From: an uncultured Dysgonomonas sp.
GTDB taxonomy: Bacteria > Bacteroidota > Bacteroidia > Bacteroidales > Dysgonomonadaceae
Assembly (NCBI GenBank): GCA_937995835.1
Contig: CALKIV010000048.1
Location: 1-40,444, forward strand
Direction: 5' to 3'
DNA: 40,444 nucleotides
The position numbers and the translations under genes are program-made. The notes under the pieces were generated by a model, which was not told the DNA's origin, ran no database searches, and saw only the letters and a program-made list of their open reading frames with translations. Shown here one piece after another: positions 24,950-33,214 of this stretch (the stretch's first letter is position 1; each line of letters opens with the position of its first letter).

Positions 24950-26875
24950 ATGGATAAGAACCTTGAATCTGAAAAATTGGATAATGATTTATTAAGCGAA
25001 TCTGTTGACAGCAAGTCAGTAGAGGATAATGTAGTTGCCTCTCCTGAAGAGCTTGATGCTAAAGAGACTGTAACAGACGAGTCTAAGGCTTCAGAAGATG
25101 CTAATCAATCCGATTCTTCAGATGAAAACCCTGAAAAAGCCCAGTCAGATGTTTCATCCTTGACAAAAGATGAAGTAATCAATCGATTGAAAGATCTGAG
25201 AATGGAAGAAAGAGTACCCACCCGTCAGGAGGTAGATGCATTGAAGCAAGCTTACTATGCAATACGTAAAACGGAAGTGGAAGCTGAAAGAGAAGAATTT
25301 GCTAAAACTGCCGAAGAGGGAGAAGATTTTACTCCATCGGTTGACCCAAGTGAGGATGTACTAAAGGTGTATCTTGATGGGATAAAAGAAAAGAGAGCAA
25401 AAAAAGTATCCGAAGAAAATAAAGAAAGAGAAGCTAACTATCATAAAAAGCTTGAAATCATAGAAGCTATTAAAGTGTTGACAGAGAGCAACGATGAATT
25501 TAATAAGCTATTTAACGAATTCAAAAGTCTTCAAGACAAATGGAATGATATCAAATTGATTCCTCAGGCTAAAGCAAAAGAATTGTGGACTGAATATCAG
25601 ATTTATACAGAAAAGTTCTACGATTTAGTGAAAATAAATAATGAGCTGAGAGATTACGACTTCAAGAAAAATTTAGAGCTGAAAACAGAAATCTGTGAAG
25701 CTGCTGAGAGACTCTTAGAGGGGGTAGATCATGTGTCTGCATTCCATCAACTTCAAAACTTCCACCAACAATGGCGCGAAATAGGACCCGTGTCACGTGA
25801 GTTGAGAGAAGAGCTTTGGCAACGATTTAAAGAAGTTTCTAGCCAGATTAATAGAAATTATCAGTCTCACTTCGAGTCGCTAAAAGGACAAGAAGAAGAT
25901 AACCTTGTAGCCAAAACTGCTATTATTGAAGAACTGAAGACTATAGATTATTCAAAAATAAACGCTTTTAAGGAATGGGATGCCATGACCAAAAAGGTGT
26001 TGGAGTTGCAAGCCAAATGGCGCGAAATTGGCTTTGTTCCTCGCAAAGATAACAATAGAGTATTTGAAGAATTTAGAAAACTATGCGATGTGTTTTTTGA
26101 CACCAAGAGTAGTTTCTTCAAAGGACAACGCGAAGAAATGGAGCAAAATTTGACAAAGAAGCAAGCTTTAGTGGCTCGTGCTTTGGAATTAAAAGATAGC
26201 ACAGATTGGAAAAAGACGACGGACATCATGGTGCAGCTGCAAAAAGACTGGAAGAAAATAGGCCCGGTTTCGCGTAAACATTCAGATGCCGTTTGGAAAG
26301 AATTTGTGGGAGCTTGTGACCACTTTTTCGATGAGCGCAAGAAGCACTTTGGCTCGCAAAGAAGTGAGGAAACAAAGAATTTGGATGCCAAAAGAGCTAT
26401 CGTAGAGAAAATCAAAAATCTGGATCAAGCACTGTCAGCTGGCGATTTGACAGAGCAACTTCGTGAGTTGCAAGATGAGTGGCATAAAATAGGTTTTGTT
26501 CCTTACAAAGAAAAAGACAAATCATATCAAGAGTTATATGCAGCAGTTGATGCACACTATGATAGACTGAAGATTGGTAAGGCTGAAAGACGATTCGAAG
26601 ATTTCAAATCGAATGTAGAAGGAATGGCTAACAAGGCTAATCCGGAGAGAGAGTTATCAAAAGAAAGAAATCAGTTGGTTTATCAATATAATAAACTGAA
26701 ATCGGACTTGCAGACTTATGAAAATAATATGAGCTTCCTTTCTATCTCTTCCAAAGGAAAAGAAAATCCTTTGATGAAAGAGGTGGTGAAGAAAGTAGAA
26801 GCTCTGAAAAATGAGATTGAACTGATTGAGAAGAAAGTGGAAATGATTGATCTTAACTTGAAAGAGTTGGATTAA
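24950..26875 (+). CDS. DUF349 protein with five repeats
   Basis: 641 residues, soluble. Residues 1-75 are acidic, Ser/Asp/Glu-rich and probably disordered. The rest is helical with five DUF349 units whose Trp-centred motif recurs near 198 (LQDKWNDIK), 273 (QQWREIGPVSR), 355 (LQAKWREIGFVPRK), 431 (LQKDWKKIGPVSRK) and 509 (LQDEWHKIGFVPYK), about 75-80 residues apart. The C-terminus is a coiled coil (about 570-641). DUF349 proteins are common in Bacteroidetes and their role is unknown; their extended helical build suggests a scaffold or nucleic-acid-binding role, which is inference. It ends at a strong intrinsic terminator. A possible promoter (TTG near 24867, TAATTTG near 24891) precedes it. 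Confidence 0.88.
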   Translation: MDKNLESEKLDNDLLSESVDSKSVEDNVVASPEELDAKETVTDESKASEDANQSDSSDENPEKAQSDVSSLTKDEVINRLKDLRMEERVPTRQEVDALKQAYYAIRKTEVEAEREEFAKTAEEGEDFTPSVDPSEDVLKVYLDGIKEKRAKKVSEENKEREANYHKKLEIIEAIKVLTESNDEFNKLFNEFKSLQDKWNDIKLIPQAKAKELWTEYQIYTEKFYDLVKINNELRDYDFKKNLELKTEICEAAERLLEGVDHVSAFHQLQNFHQQWREIGPVSRELREELWQRFKEVSSQINRNYQSHFESLKGQEEDNLVAKTAIIEELKTIDYSKINAFKEWDAMTKKVLELQAKWREIGFVPRKDNNRVFEEFRKLCDVFFDTKSSFFKGQREEMEQNLTKKQALVARALELKDSTDWKKTTDIMVQLQKDWKKIGPVSRKHSDAVWKEFVGACDHFFDERKKHFGSQRSEETKNLDAKRAIVEKIKNLDQALSAGDLTEQLRELQDEWHKIGFVPYKEKDKSYQELYAAVDAHYDRLKIGKAERRFEDFKSNVEGMANKANPERELSKERNQLVYQYNKLKSDLQTYENNMSFLSISSKGKENPLMKEVVKKVEALKNEIELIEKKVEMIDLNLKELD

Positions 26876-26905
26876 CAGTCGAGATTTCAATTTTATGAAA
26901 AACTG

Positions 26906-26947
26906 AAGAGCTATCAGACAATTATCTTGTTTGGTGGCTCTTTTTTT
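26906..26947 (+). terminator. intrinsic terminator after the DUF349 gene
   Basis: 16-base arms 26906-26921 and 26927-26942 (with G-T pairs) and loop TTATC, followed by a run of T to 26947. A long, nearly complete stem. Confidence 0.88.
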
Positions 26948-27000
26948 AATTATACGTTTAATAATAAAGATTGAACTGTATAAATCTGATATTATATTTT

Positions 27001-27008
27001 TAATTTTG
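27001..27008 (+). promoter_or_regulatory. -7 element for the second FISUMP gene
   Basis: TAATTTTG, an exact TAnnTTTG match, 32 bases before the ATG at 27041. No -33 element at a usual distance. Confidence 0.45.
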
Positions 27009-27040
27009 TACCTTATAAACTTACAACACTATATATTAAG

Positions 27041-28228
27041 ATGAAATATTTATTATCCTGTATTCTGAGTTTTACTATTGTATGCATTTCTGTGCAAGGA
27101 CAAGTGACTATTGGAAGTGCGTCTGTTCCGGTAGAAGGAGCAATCTTACAGTTAAAGAATGTAGAAGAAACAGAAGTGGGTGGAGCCAATGCTGACAAAG
27201 GAATTGGTATGCCACGGGTGCAGCTCATTAGTCCGACTGAACTGTATCCGATGTTTACAGAGACTGACGTAGAGTATAACTCGGAAGAGAAGAAAGAAAC
27301 TCAAAAAGAGGCTCATATCGGAATGTTAGTATACGTTCCTAAGGTATGGAGTGATAACTATTGCCCGGGTTTATATGTCTGGAATGGAAGTAAGTGGGAG
27401 CCTTTTCAAAGAAGAATTACCAGTGATCAATTTACTTTCACTGATGGTGAAGGAAATACCTATACTTATGCACAATTTGGGTCACTGTATTGGACGACGC
27501 AAAATATTAGGACAACTACTGTGCATGGAGAAGGAACTTCTGCTCTTGCAAACGAATCGACTCAATGGAAAGCCGGAGAAATGACTCAAAAAAAATTATT
27601 GATTAATTGGGGGTTGACACATGACTCTGATTTGCAGTCTGCATTTTTGTTTGAGACGAAACAAAATCTAATTGATTATGGTATGCATGCGTATATCATG
27701 AATGGGGATAAAATGGACATTAGTTTAGACGACTTCGCAACTAAGTTTGGAGTATTGTATAACTATTCACAGGCGTTGAAGGCTTGTCCTACGGGGTGGA
27801 GACTGCCTAATAAGGAAGAATTTATGGAGATGTATTCTGAAATTCAGAGATTGACTGGTCTAAGTGCGGATCTAGCTGGCAGAGCTATGAAAAATGATCA
27901 ATCTGTTTATGAAACGCTAAGTGATGGTGTGCAGTCAAACTGGGATGGTGTCGATATTTGTTCTTCTGAGGTGGTTAATACAGGATTTAATGCACTGCCT
28001 TCGGGTGCTGGTACTGGTGAGTCTACAGGAGCAGGAGCCCTAACCTTTGGTAGTTCTGCTTATTGGTGGTTTGATAATCTTCAAGGGGTTGATTATACCA
28101 AAAGATATGAACGCTATGCATTAAGAAATAACAGAACTATACTTAGTGAAAAAGGTACAAATATGGTTCCGTACAATCCTCATTTAGCGATGTGTTATTC
28201 TGTGCGTTGTGTCAAAGATGTGAAATAA
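27041..28228 (+). CDS. secreted FISUMP-domain protein (second copy)
   Basis: 395 residues. The signal peptide ends near VQGQ, then VTIGSASVPVEGAILQLKN and GIGMPRVQLISPTELYPMF, closely similar to the paralogue at 19916. A WNGSKWEPF strand links to the FISUMP domain (about 140-395) with FGSLYWTTQNIR, FGVLYNYSQALKACPTGWRLPNKEEFMEMY, NTGFNALPSGAG and the terminal CYSVRCVKD. Compared with the first copy it has a Gly/Ala/Ser-rich insertion (GAGTGESTGAGA). Exported, probably surface-associated, ligand unknown. It has its own promoter and is followed by a bidirectional terminator. The two copies look like products of an old duplication kept about 6 kb apart. Confidence 0.88.
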   Translation: MKYLLSCILSFTIVCISVQGQVTIGSASVPVEGAILQLKNVEETEVGGANADKGIGMPRVQLISPTELYPMFTETDVEYNSEEKKETQKEAHIGMLVYVPKVWSDNYCPGLYVWNGSKWEPFQRRITSDQFTFTDGEGNTYTYAQFGSLYWTTQNIRTTTVHGEGTSALANESTQWKAGEMTQKKLLINWGLTHDSDLQSAFLFETKQNLIDYGMHAYIMNGDKMDISLDDFATKFGVLYNYSQALKACPTGWRLPNKEEFMEMYSEIQRLTGLSADLAGRAMKNDQSVYETLSDGVQSNWDGVDICSSEVVNTGFNALPSGAGTGESTGAGALTFGSSAYWWFDNLQGVDYTKRYERYALRNNRTILSEKGTNMVPYNPHLAMCYSVRCVKDVK

Positions 28229-28249
28229 TGCTACTACTGTATAGGATAT

Positions 28250-28287
28250 AAAAAAGCCTCTTGCAATCAGCGAGAGGCTTTTTTTAA
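28250..28287. terminator. bidirectional intrinsic terminator
   Basis: AAAAAGCCTCT pairs with AGAGGCTTTTT across an 11-base loop; A-run on one side, T-run on the other. It lies between the FISUMP gene and the convergent ABC-F gene. Confidence 0.88.
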
Positions 28288-28305
28288 TATATAGGTTTTG
28301 AACTA

Positions 28306-29922
28306 TTATTTAGAGTACATCTTTTCTTTCAAAGTTTTGATGTCTTCTGAAGTCACATATTCGTCATAGTCCATCAGTTTGTCGATAATACCATTAGGCG
28401 TTAATTCAATAACTCTGTTACAAATGGTATTGATAAACTCGTGGTCATGAGATGAAAGAATGATATTCCCTTTATAGGTGATCAAGTTGTTGTTGAAAGC
28501 CTGAATAGACTCCAAGTCCAAGTGATTGGTTGGTGAGTCTAGCAACAAGCAGTTGGCATCCTTGAGCATCATCTTAGCGATCATACAACGCATTTTCTCA
28601 CCTCCTGAAAGTACCGGAGACATCTTTAGAACTTCTTCTCCTGAGAAAAGCATACGCCCCAAAAAGCCCTTGATATAGATCTCGCTGGTGTCGTCAGAGA
28701 ATTGGCTTAGCCAGTCGATTAGATTGATGTTATCCTTAAAATAATCGCTATTGTCAAGTGGCAGATAAGCAGTGGTGATGGTTTGTCCCCAACTGAAAGT
28801 GCCCTTGTTGGGTTGCAGGTTTTCGTTGATGATTTCGAAGAAGGCAGTCATAGCACGTGGGTCACGTGATAATACAACTATCTTATCTCCTTTTTCTACA
28901 TTGAAGCTGATGTTGTCGAACAACACTTCTCCTTCAATAGAGGCAGATAGACCATTTATTTCTAAGATCTTATTTCCCGGATCACGTTCAGGGGTGAAGA
29001 TAATGCCCGGATAACGTCTCGAAGATGGCTTGATCTCCTCGATGTTTAGTTTTTCGATCATTTTCTTGCGACTTGTGGTCTGCTTAGATTTAGCCACATT
29101 GGCACTAAAGCGACGAATAAACTCTTCCAGTTCTTTCTTCTTCTCTTCAGCTTTCTTGTTTTGTTGTTGCTGTTGACGAAGGGCCAATTGGCTAGATTCG
29201 TACCAGAAACTATAGTTACCGGAGAAAGCATTCACTTTCCCGAAGTCGATGTCTATTGTATGTGTACAAACGGAGTCTAAGAAGTGACGGTCGTGGGATA
29301 CTACCAGAACGGTATTTTCGGTGTTCGAAAGATAGTTTTCGAGCCACATCACAGTCTCGATGTCCAAGTCGTTGGTAGGCTCATCCAGTAGTAAGTTGTC
29401 AGGATTACCAAACAAGGCACGAGCCAACAAGATACGTACTTTCATCTTACCACTGAGGTCTTCCATGTTGGCATAGTGAAATTCTTCTTTCACACCCAAT
29501 CCACTCAATAGCATACCTGCATCGCTCTCGGCATTCCAACCTTCCATTTCGGCAAATTTTTCTTCCAACTCCGAAGCCTTGATTCCATCAGCATCTGAGA
29601 AATCTTCTTTGGCATACAAAGCATTTTTCTCTTCCATGATAGCCCATAGGCTAGTGTGTCCTTGTAGCACAGTGTCCATCACGGTTTGATGGTCGAAGGC
29701 AAAGTGATCCTGCGACAAAACCGAAAGACGTTCACCTGGCTCAAGATGAAAATTACCTGTTGTGGGGGTTAGTTCACCACTTAATATTTTGAGGAATGTA
29801 GATTTTCCTGCACCGTTTGCGCCAATAATACCATAGCAATTTCCGCTAGTAAATTTCAGATTCACATCTTGAAATAATACGCGTTTTCCAAATTGCATTC
29901 CTAAATTTGAAACTGTAATCAT
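28306..29922 (-). CDS. ABC-F ATPase, YbiT/YkpA-like, with degenerate second site
   Basis: 538 residues, two ABC domains, no membrane segment; soluble ABC-F proteins act on ribosomes. Domain 1 is intact: Walker A GANGAGKST (34-42), signature LSGKM (156-160) and LLLDEPTNDLD with Asp180/Glu181. Domain 2 lacks a Walker A: LSRDPRAMTA (351-360) stands where G-x-x-G-x-G-K-S/T is expected. Its Walker B is followed by Ser463 instead of the catalytic Glu (LLLDSPTNHLD), although LSGGE (438-442) and the switch His492 remain. So only one of the two sites can have its normal P-loop. The linker (about 245-300) is charged and Gln-rich. It resembles the YbiT/YkpA branch rather than antibiotic-resistance ABC-F proteins. 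A promoter lies upstream. Confidence 0.85.
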   Translation of the reverse strand: MITVSNLGMQFGKRVLFQDVNLKFTSGNCYGIIGANGAGKSTFLKILSGELTPTTGNFHLEPGERLSVLSQDHFAFDHQTVMDTVLQGHTSLWAIMEEKNALYAKEDFSDADGIKASELEEKFAEMEGWNAESDAGMLLSGLGVKEEFHYANMEDLSGKMKVRILLARALFGNPDNLLLDEPTNDLDIETVMWLENYLSNTENTVLVVSHDRHFLDSVCTHTIDIDFGKVNAFSGNYSFWYESSQLALRQQQQQNKKAEEKKKELEEFIRRFSANVAKSKQTTSRKKMIEKLNIEEIKPSSRRYPGIIFTPERDPGNKILEINGLSASIEGEVLFDNISFNVEKGDKIVVLSRDPRAMTAFFEIINENLQPNKGTFSWGQTITTAYLPLDNSDYFKDNINLIDWLSQFSDDTSEIYIKGFLGRMLFSGEEVLKMSPVLSGGEKMRCMIAKMMLKDANCLLLDSPTNHLDLESIQAFNNNLITYKGNIILSSHDHEFINTICNRVIELTPNGIIDKLMDYDEYVTSEDIKTLKEKMYSK

Positions 29923-29960
29923 TCTTATCTTATAAAATGAGAGTAAATTATATCAGGTTG

Positions 29961-29992
29961 CAAAAGTACATAATATTTATGTAACTCTTCAA
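29961..29992 (-). promoter_or_regulatory. promoter of the ABC-F gene
   Basis: On the minus strand TACTTTTG (29961-29968) is an exact -7 match, with TTG (29990-29992) 21 bases further upstream. It lies 38 bases ahead of the start codon. Confidence 0.55.
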
Positions 29993-30035
29993 GTTCTTAG
30001 TTTGTTAGTTTGTTTTTTTGACGTTTTGTTGCCCT

Positions 30036-30785
30036 CTAAAAGTTTCTGTAGGCAATGGACGAAACTAACTTTTTGTCTTTGATGGTGTATACCAGCTCGT
30101 AACCTCCAGCACCGTCTGAGTTGAGCATCACGAGATAATAAATGTTTTCGGAGGCTTTGGCAACATACATGTTGTCTACATTTGGACGCAGATAGGCTAT
30201 CAGAGCTTCATGAGGAAAAACGAGTTTTTGGTCAGCAAAGGTGAAGGTGATACTTTTTATTTCTGTTGGATTTGGATCGCACTTGCAAAAGCCATCATAG
30301 CCCCAGATAGGGTAGTTGCCGATTTTATCTTCGGTAACATTTTCATATTCCGAAACATCAAATCTGCCTGTTGATACTTCAACATGAATGTCTTGTCCTT
30401 CGAAAATAACTGTCTTTTTATCTACGATCTCCTTTTCTAGTTGTGGTAGGTCTATAAGGTACTTTATTCGTGATGAGTGAATAATGCCATTTTTCTCATT
30501 ATCAGTTTTATAGCTTTCTTCTCCCCATCCAAAGCGCATGAAGGTTCCTTTTGGAGCATTCCAACCGTAATCTACACACATATAGTTTTCAGCAGTGACA
30601 CAGAAATCATTGATAGCCAATATTTCATGATCATATACTTTGTCGATGAGTTGTTGCGACTTGTTTCTGATGTTAGTGTATCCGTCGATATCACTAATGA
30701 TGGCAAAAGCTCCTTTGTATTCTTGTGAAAATATAGAAGTGGCTGATAAAATGAATGATATGGCAAAAGACAAAAGCTTCTTCAT
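30036..30785 (-). CDS. secreted SH3-like protein, unknown function
   Basis: 249 residues with a signal peptide (MKKLLSFAISFILSATSIFS). Residues about 25-105 look like a divergent bacterial SH3 domain: IISDIDGYTNIRNKSQQLI has the Asp-Gly-Tyr-Thr-Asn-x-Arg opening seen in exported SH3_3-type domains, and GRFDVSEYENV follows later. The remainder is beta-rich with no catalytic motif. It starts 4 bases after the stop of the PDZ-DUF4136-PDZ gene and is co-transcribed with it, so the two probably act together in the periplasm or at the envelope. Partner and ligand unknown. Confidence 0.72.
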   Translation of the reverse strand: MKKLLSFAISFILSATSIFSQEYKGAFAIISDIDGYTNIRNKSQQLIDKVYDHEILAINDFCVTAENYMCVDYGWNAPKGTFMRFGWGEESYKTDNEKNGIIHSSRIKYLIDLPQLEKEIVDKKTVIFEGQDIHVEVSTGRFDVSEYENVTEDKIGNYPIWGYDGFCKCDPNPTEIKSITFTFADQKLVFPHEALIAYLRPNVDNMYVAKASENIYYLVMLNSDGAGGYELVYTIKDKKLVSSIAYRNF

Positions 30786-30789
30786 TCAA

Positions 30790-32220
30790 TTATAATGCTT
30801 TGATAACTGTCGATTGTTTTATCTGAGGACGAATGATGATCACACGTCTGTTGTTCTCGTCTGTCACATCTAAAGTTATTGTGCCGTCCGGAGAAGGATT
30901 TACATATTTCTCAAAATCATATAGATAGGAGAATAGTGTAAGATATTTCGGGTCTTTGAATGCTTTAGCAATATCAGCATAGTGGGCAGGATCCCATAAT
31001 TTACATTTATAACCCTCTATTCCTGTGAATTGGGTATTGTGATCTCTGAATTTCTCAGTTTCTGTGATAAATTTTTTGTAGCCTTCGGATAGTTTGTCTA
31101 TCGTGTTTTCTACCTTCTTGTCATTGATTTTATTGATTAGCATTCCCGGACGAATACCTGCCTCATAGGCCGGAGATTCAGGGTCGATGTCGGCAATGTA
31201 GCCTATCTTGTCAGCATCAAAATGCATCCCTGTGTAATTGTGTTTGCTGAAACTTACGAAATATTCACTCTCATTTTTTGCAGAGGCATATGGGTACTGC
31301 ATGGCAATCAGTGGGATATGAACTCTCGCATACTCCTCTAGAGTCAGATTGTCTGAAAGATAGTCTTGAATACTACATTCCCATATTTGTGTGAATTCTC
31401 CCTCTTTGATATACTTTTTTTCATAAAAAGTGAAACCTAACTTCACTACATATTGTCCCTTACTAATCAGATTGGGTTCGTCAACATCATAAATCGGATA
31501 GTTTTCCATCTTCATGGTCTCCTTGTTAAAACGTTGAGTGAAAGCCGATGAGCCAGCTGTTGCTGTCTCCACATAGTGAGGGTTGCTAGTATGCTCGTAA
31601 TATAGGCTGATCCAGATGTCAGGATTGTTGTCTTCTTGTTTTAATCCTAAATTAGTGAGATTTTGAGTCAATATTTCTTGAATTCTTGTATCCAATTCTG
31701 TGTTTTCGTTACCATCATTATAGAACGAAAAGGTGTGATAATCAGTGAAATCTACATCAGGTGTAGGATTGATTTTTAGGGGCAAGGTAAAGTTCTTTTG
31801 TCTTGTGTCTTCAAGACTATAGAATGAGAATATATTTGCTAAATAGCTTTCATCCACACTATTTACCGCGATGCATTCGCGATCGAGTGTATATTCTCTA
31901 AAATTAGTGTCTATATTTCTTAGCGTAAACTTTACGATGGGGTCAGTATTATCGAATAACCATTCGGAAATGGTGGGATTGTCTCGCAGATAGGTTGCTT
32001 GTCCGTTGATTTCCATGATGATGTCGTTTACCCTTATGCCGGCCTGTTCAGCCCGTGAGCCCGGTTCCACATCAGTAATCACCAGTTCGCCATAGCCCCA
32101 ATTTCTGTTTTCGCTTTTCTCAAAGCTAATTCCGTAGTAGCATTGCTTGTCGTATATCTGTGCTTTTAGACTAGAAGTAAATGTAATTAAAAGACTTAGA
32201 CCAATGATAATTCTTCTCAT
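30790..32220 (-). CDS. secreted PDZ-DUF4136-PDZ protein
   Basis: 476 residues. The ATG at 32220 is chosen over one 18 bases upstream because it gives a clean signal peptide: MRRIIIGLSLLITFTSSLKA. A first PDZ domain (about 25-100) shows GELVITDVEPGSRAEQAGI and DIIMEINGQ. A central DUF4136-like part (about 145-310) has FTDYHTFSFYND, DIWISLYYEH and the long run to IPLIAMQYPYA. A second PDZ (about 320-400) shows IADIDPESPAYEAGIRPGMLINKIN. No protease domain is attached, so it may bind peptides or protein tails as an adaptor. Co-transcribed with the SH3-like gene that follows. A divergent regulatory region is shared with the caspase-like gene. Confidence 0.85.
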   Translation of the reverse strand: MRRIIIGLSLLITFTSSLKAQIYDKQCYYGISFEKSENRNWGYGELVITDVEPGSRAEQAGIRVNDIIMEINGQATYLRDNPTISEWLFDNTDPIVKFTLRNIDTNFREYTLDRECIAVNSVDESYLANIFSFYSLEDTRQKNFTLPLKINPTPDVDFTDYHTFSFYNDGNENTELDTRIQEILTQNLTNLGLKQEDNNPDIWISLYYEHTSNPHYVETATAGSSAFTQRFNKETMKMENYPIYDVDEPNLISKGQYVVKLGFTFYEKKYIKEGEFTQIWECSIQDYLSDNLTLEEYARVHIPLIAMQYPYASAKNESEYFVSFSKHNYTGMHFDADKIGYIADIDPESPAYEAGIRPGMLINKINDKKVENTIDKLSEGYKKFITETEKFRDHNTQFTGIEGYKCKLWDPAHYADIAKAFKDPKYLTLFSYLYDFEKYVNPSPDGTITLDVTDENNRRVIIIRPQIKQSTVIKAL

Positions 32221-32261
32221 CGAGTATCGTATATCCATAGTTTAACATAAAAAACAAACAC

Positions 32262-32269
32262 CAAAGATA
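32262..32269 (-). promoter_or_regulatory. -7 element for the PDZ/SH3 operon
   Basis: The minus strand reads TATCTTTG, an exact match, 42 bases ahead of the chosen start at 32220. Confidence 0.5.
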
Positions 32270-32313
32270 GTGTATTTTTTGGATGTTTAGAAGATAGAGT
32301 GTAAAGTATGTAC

Positions 32314-32329
32314 TTATTTTGCAAAATAA
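32314..32329. repeat. 16-bp perfect palindrome in a divergent promoter region
   Basis: TTATTTTGCAAAATAA is a perfect palindrome with no spacer. It lies between the divergent PDZ/SH3 operon and the caspase-like gene, 50 bases before the latter's start, in a place suited to a shared operator. Confidence 0.5.
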
Positions 32330-32378
32330 AGATTAATTTAGAAAACTACACAGACATCTTGTTAATGACTAGGGCTAT

Positions 32379-33135
32379 ATGAAACGATATTTATTCTTTT
32401 TTTTCTTTTTATTTTCTCAATTCGGGGCACTTTACTCGCAAAAGAGTATTCATGTCATGGTGGCGCTTTGTGACAATATTCATCAAGGTATTGTGAAAGT
32501 GCCCAAAGCCATTGGTAATGGACAAGACCCCCAAAATAATCTTTATTGGGGCTGTGGTTACGGGGTCAGTACTTACTTTAAGAAAAGTGCTAGTTGGAAA
32601 GAGGTGAAGCGTTATGCTGTGGATTCTATTATTCTAGAACGAGTGGTGTTTAAGCATAATACGTTTGATTATTATTTGGTTGCTGATGCTTATGATGGTC
32701 GATATATTTCCAATTGTACGCATGATTTTTTGAATGCATCTGCAGGAAAATCAAAGGGACAAATCAAAGTTGATGAAAAGGAAATAGGTATTCAGGGCAA
32801 TAGTGAGATTGTGGCATATATCGGGCATAATGGGTTGATGGATTTTCGTCTGAAGAATGTTTGTCAGAATATAGATAATAAAGAACGAAAAGTAATTATT
32901 TTAGCTTGTGCTGCCAAAAATTACTTTACGCCTTATCTCAAAAGTGCCAATGCCTATCCCTTAGTTTGGACTACTAATCTGATGGCTCCAGAGGCTTACC
33001 TTGCACGATGCCATAGATAGCTATTTGGCTGGAAAGGGTTATTTGGAAGTTCGGGAGAGTGCGGCTAAGGCATATTCTAAGTATCAAAAATGTGGAGTGA
33101 ATGCAGCCAAGCGTTTGTTGGTGACGGGGTATTAA
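32379..33135 (+). pseudogene. secreted putative caspase-fold (clan CD-like) protein, frameshifted near the 3' end
   Basis: The signal peptide runs to about residue 20 (LFSQFGALYS). The conserved opening VALCDNIHQGIVKVPKAIGNG precedes two hydrophobic strands, each ending in a candidate catalytic residue: EIVAYIGH with His150-Asn151-Gly152, and KVIILAC with Ala176-Cys177. That pairing recalls the His-Gly and Ala/Ser-Cys dyad of clan CD peptidases, although Asn sits between His and Gly. The frame is closed by TAG after 213 codons. Skipping one base near 33000 restores a long frame from 33001 to 33135 (TTG CAC GAT..., ending VTGY), giving about 251 residues in total. The lost tail contains AKAYSKYQKCGVNAAKRL. 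This could be a real mutation, a sequencing error or programmed frameshifting; the core lies before the shift. Confidence 0.65.
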
Positions 33136-33157
33136 ATTCAGGAGATATAATGGAATG

Positions 33158-33196
33158 AAAAACCTCCTCAGATCTGTCATCTTAAGGAGGTTTTTT
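33158..33196. terminator. bidirectional intrinsic terminator
   Basis: AAAAACCTCCT (33158-33168) pairs with AGGAGGTTTTT (33185-33195) around a 16-base loop, between the caspase-like gene and the convergent M20 peptidase gene. Confidence 0.85.
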
Positions 33197-33214
33197 ATTA
33201 TAAAAAAAGGGATC

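Noticed and set aside
19916..28228. Type IX sorting domains on the FISUMP proteins
   Set aside because: Both end in the FISUMP consensus (SIRCIK / SVRCVKD) with no extra C-terminal domain.
28306..29922. Antibiotic-resistance type ABC-F protein
   Set aside because: Linker and motifs fit the housekeeping YbiT/YkpA branch, and nothing mobile lies nearby.
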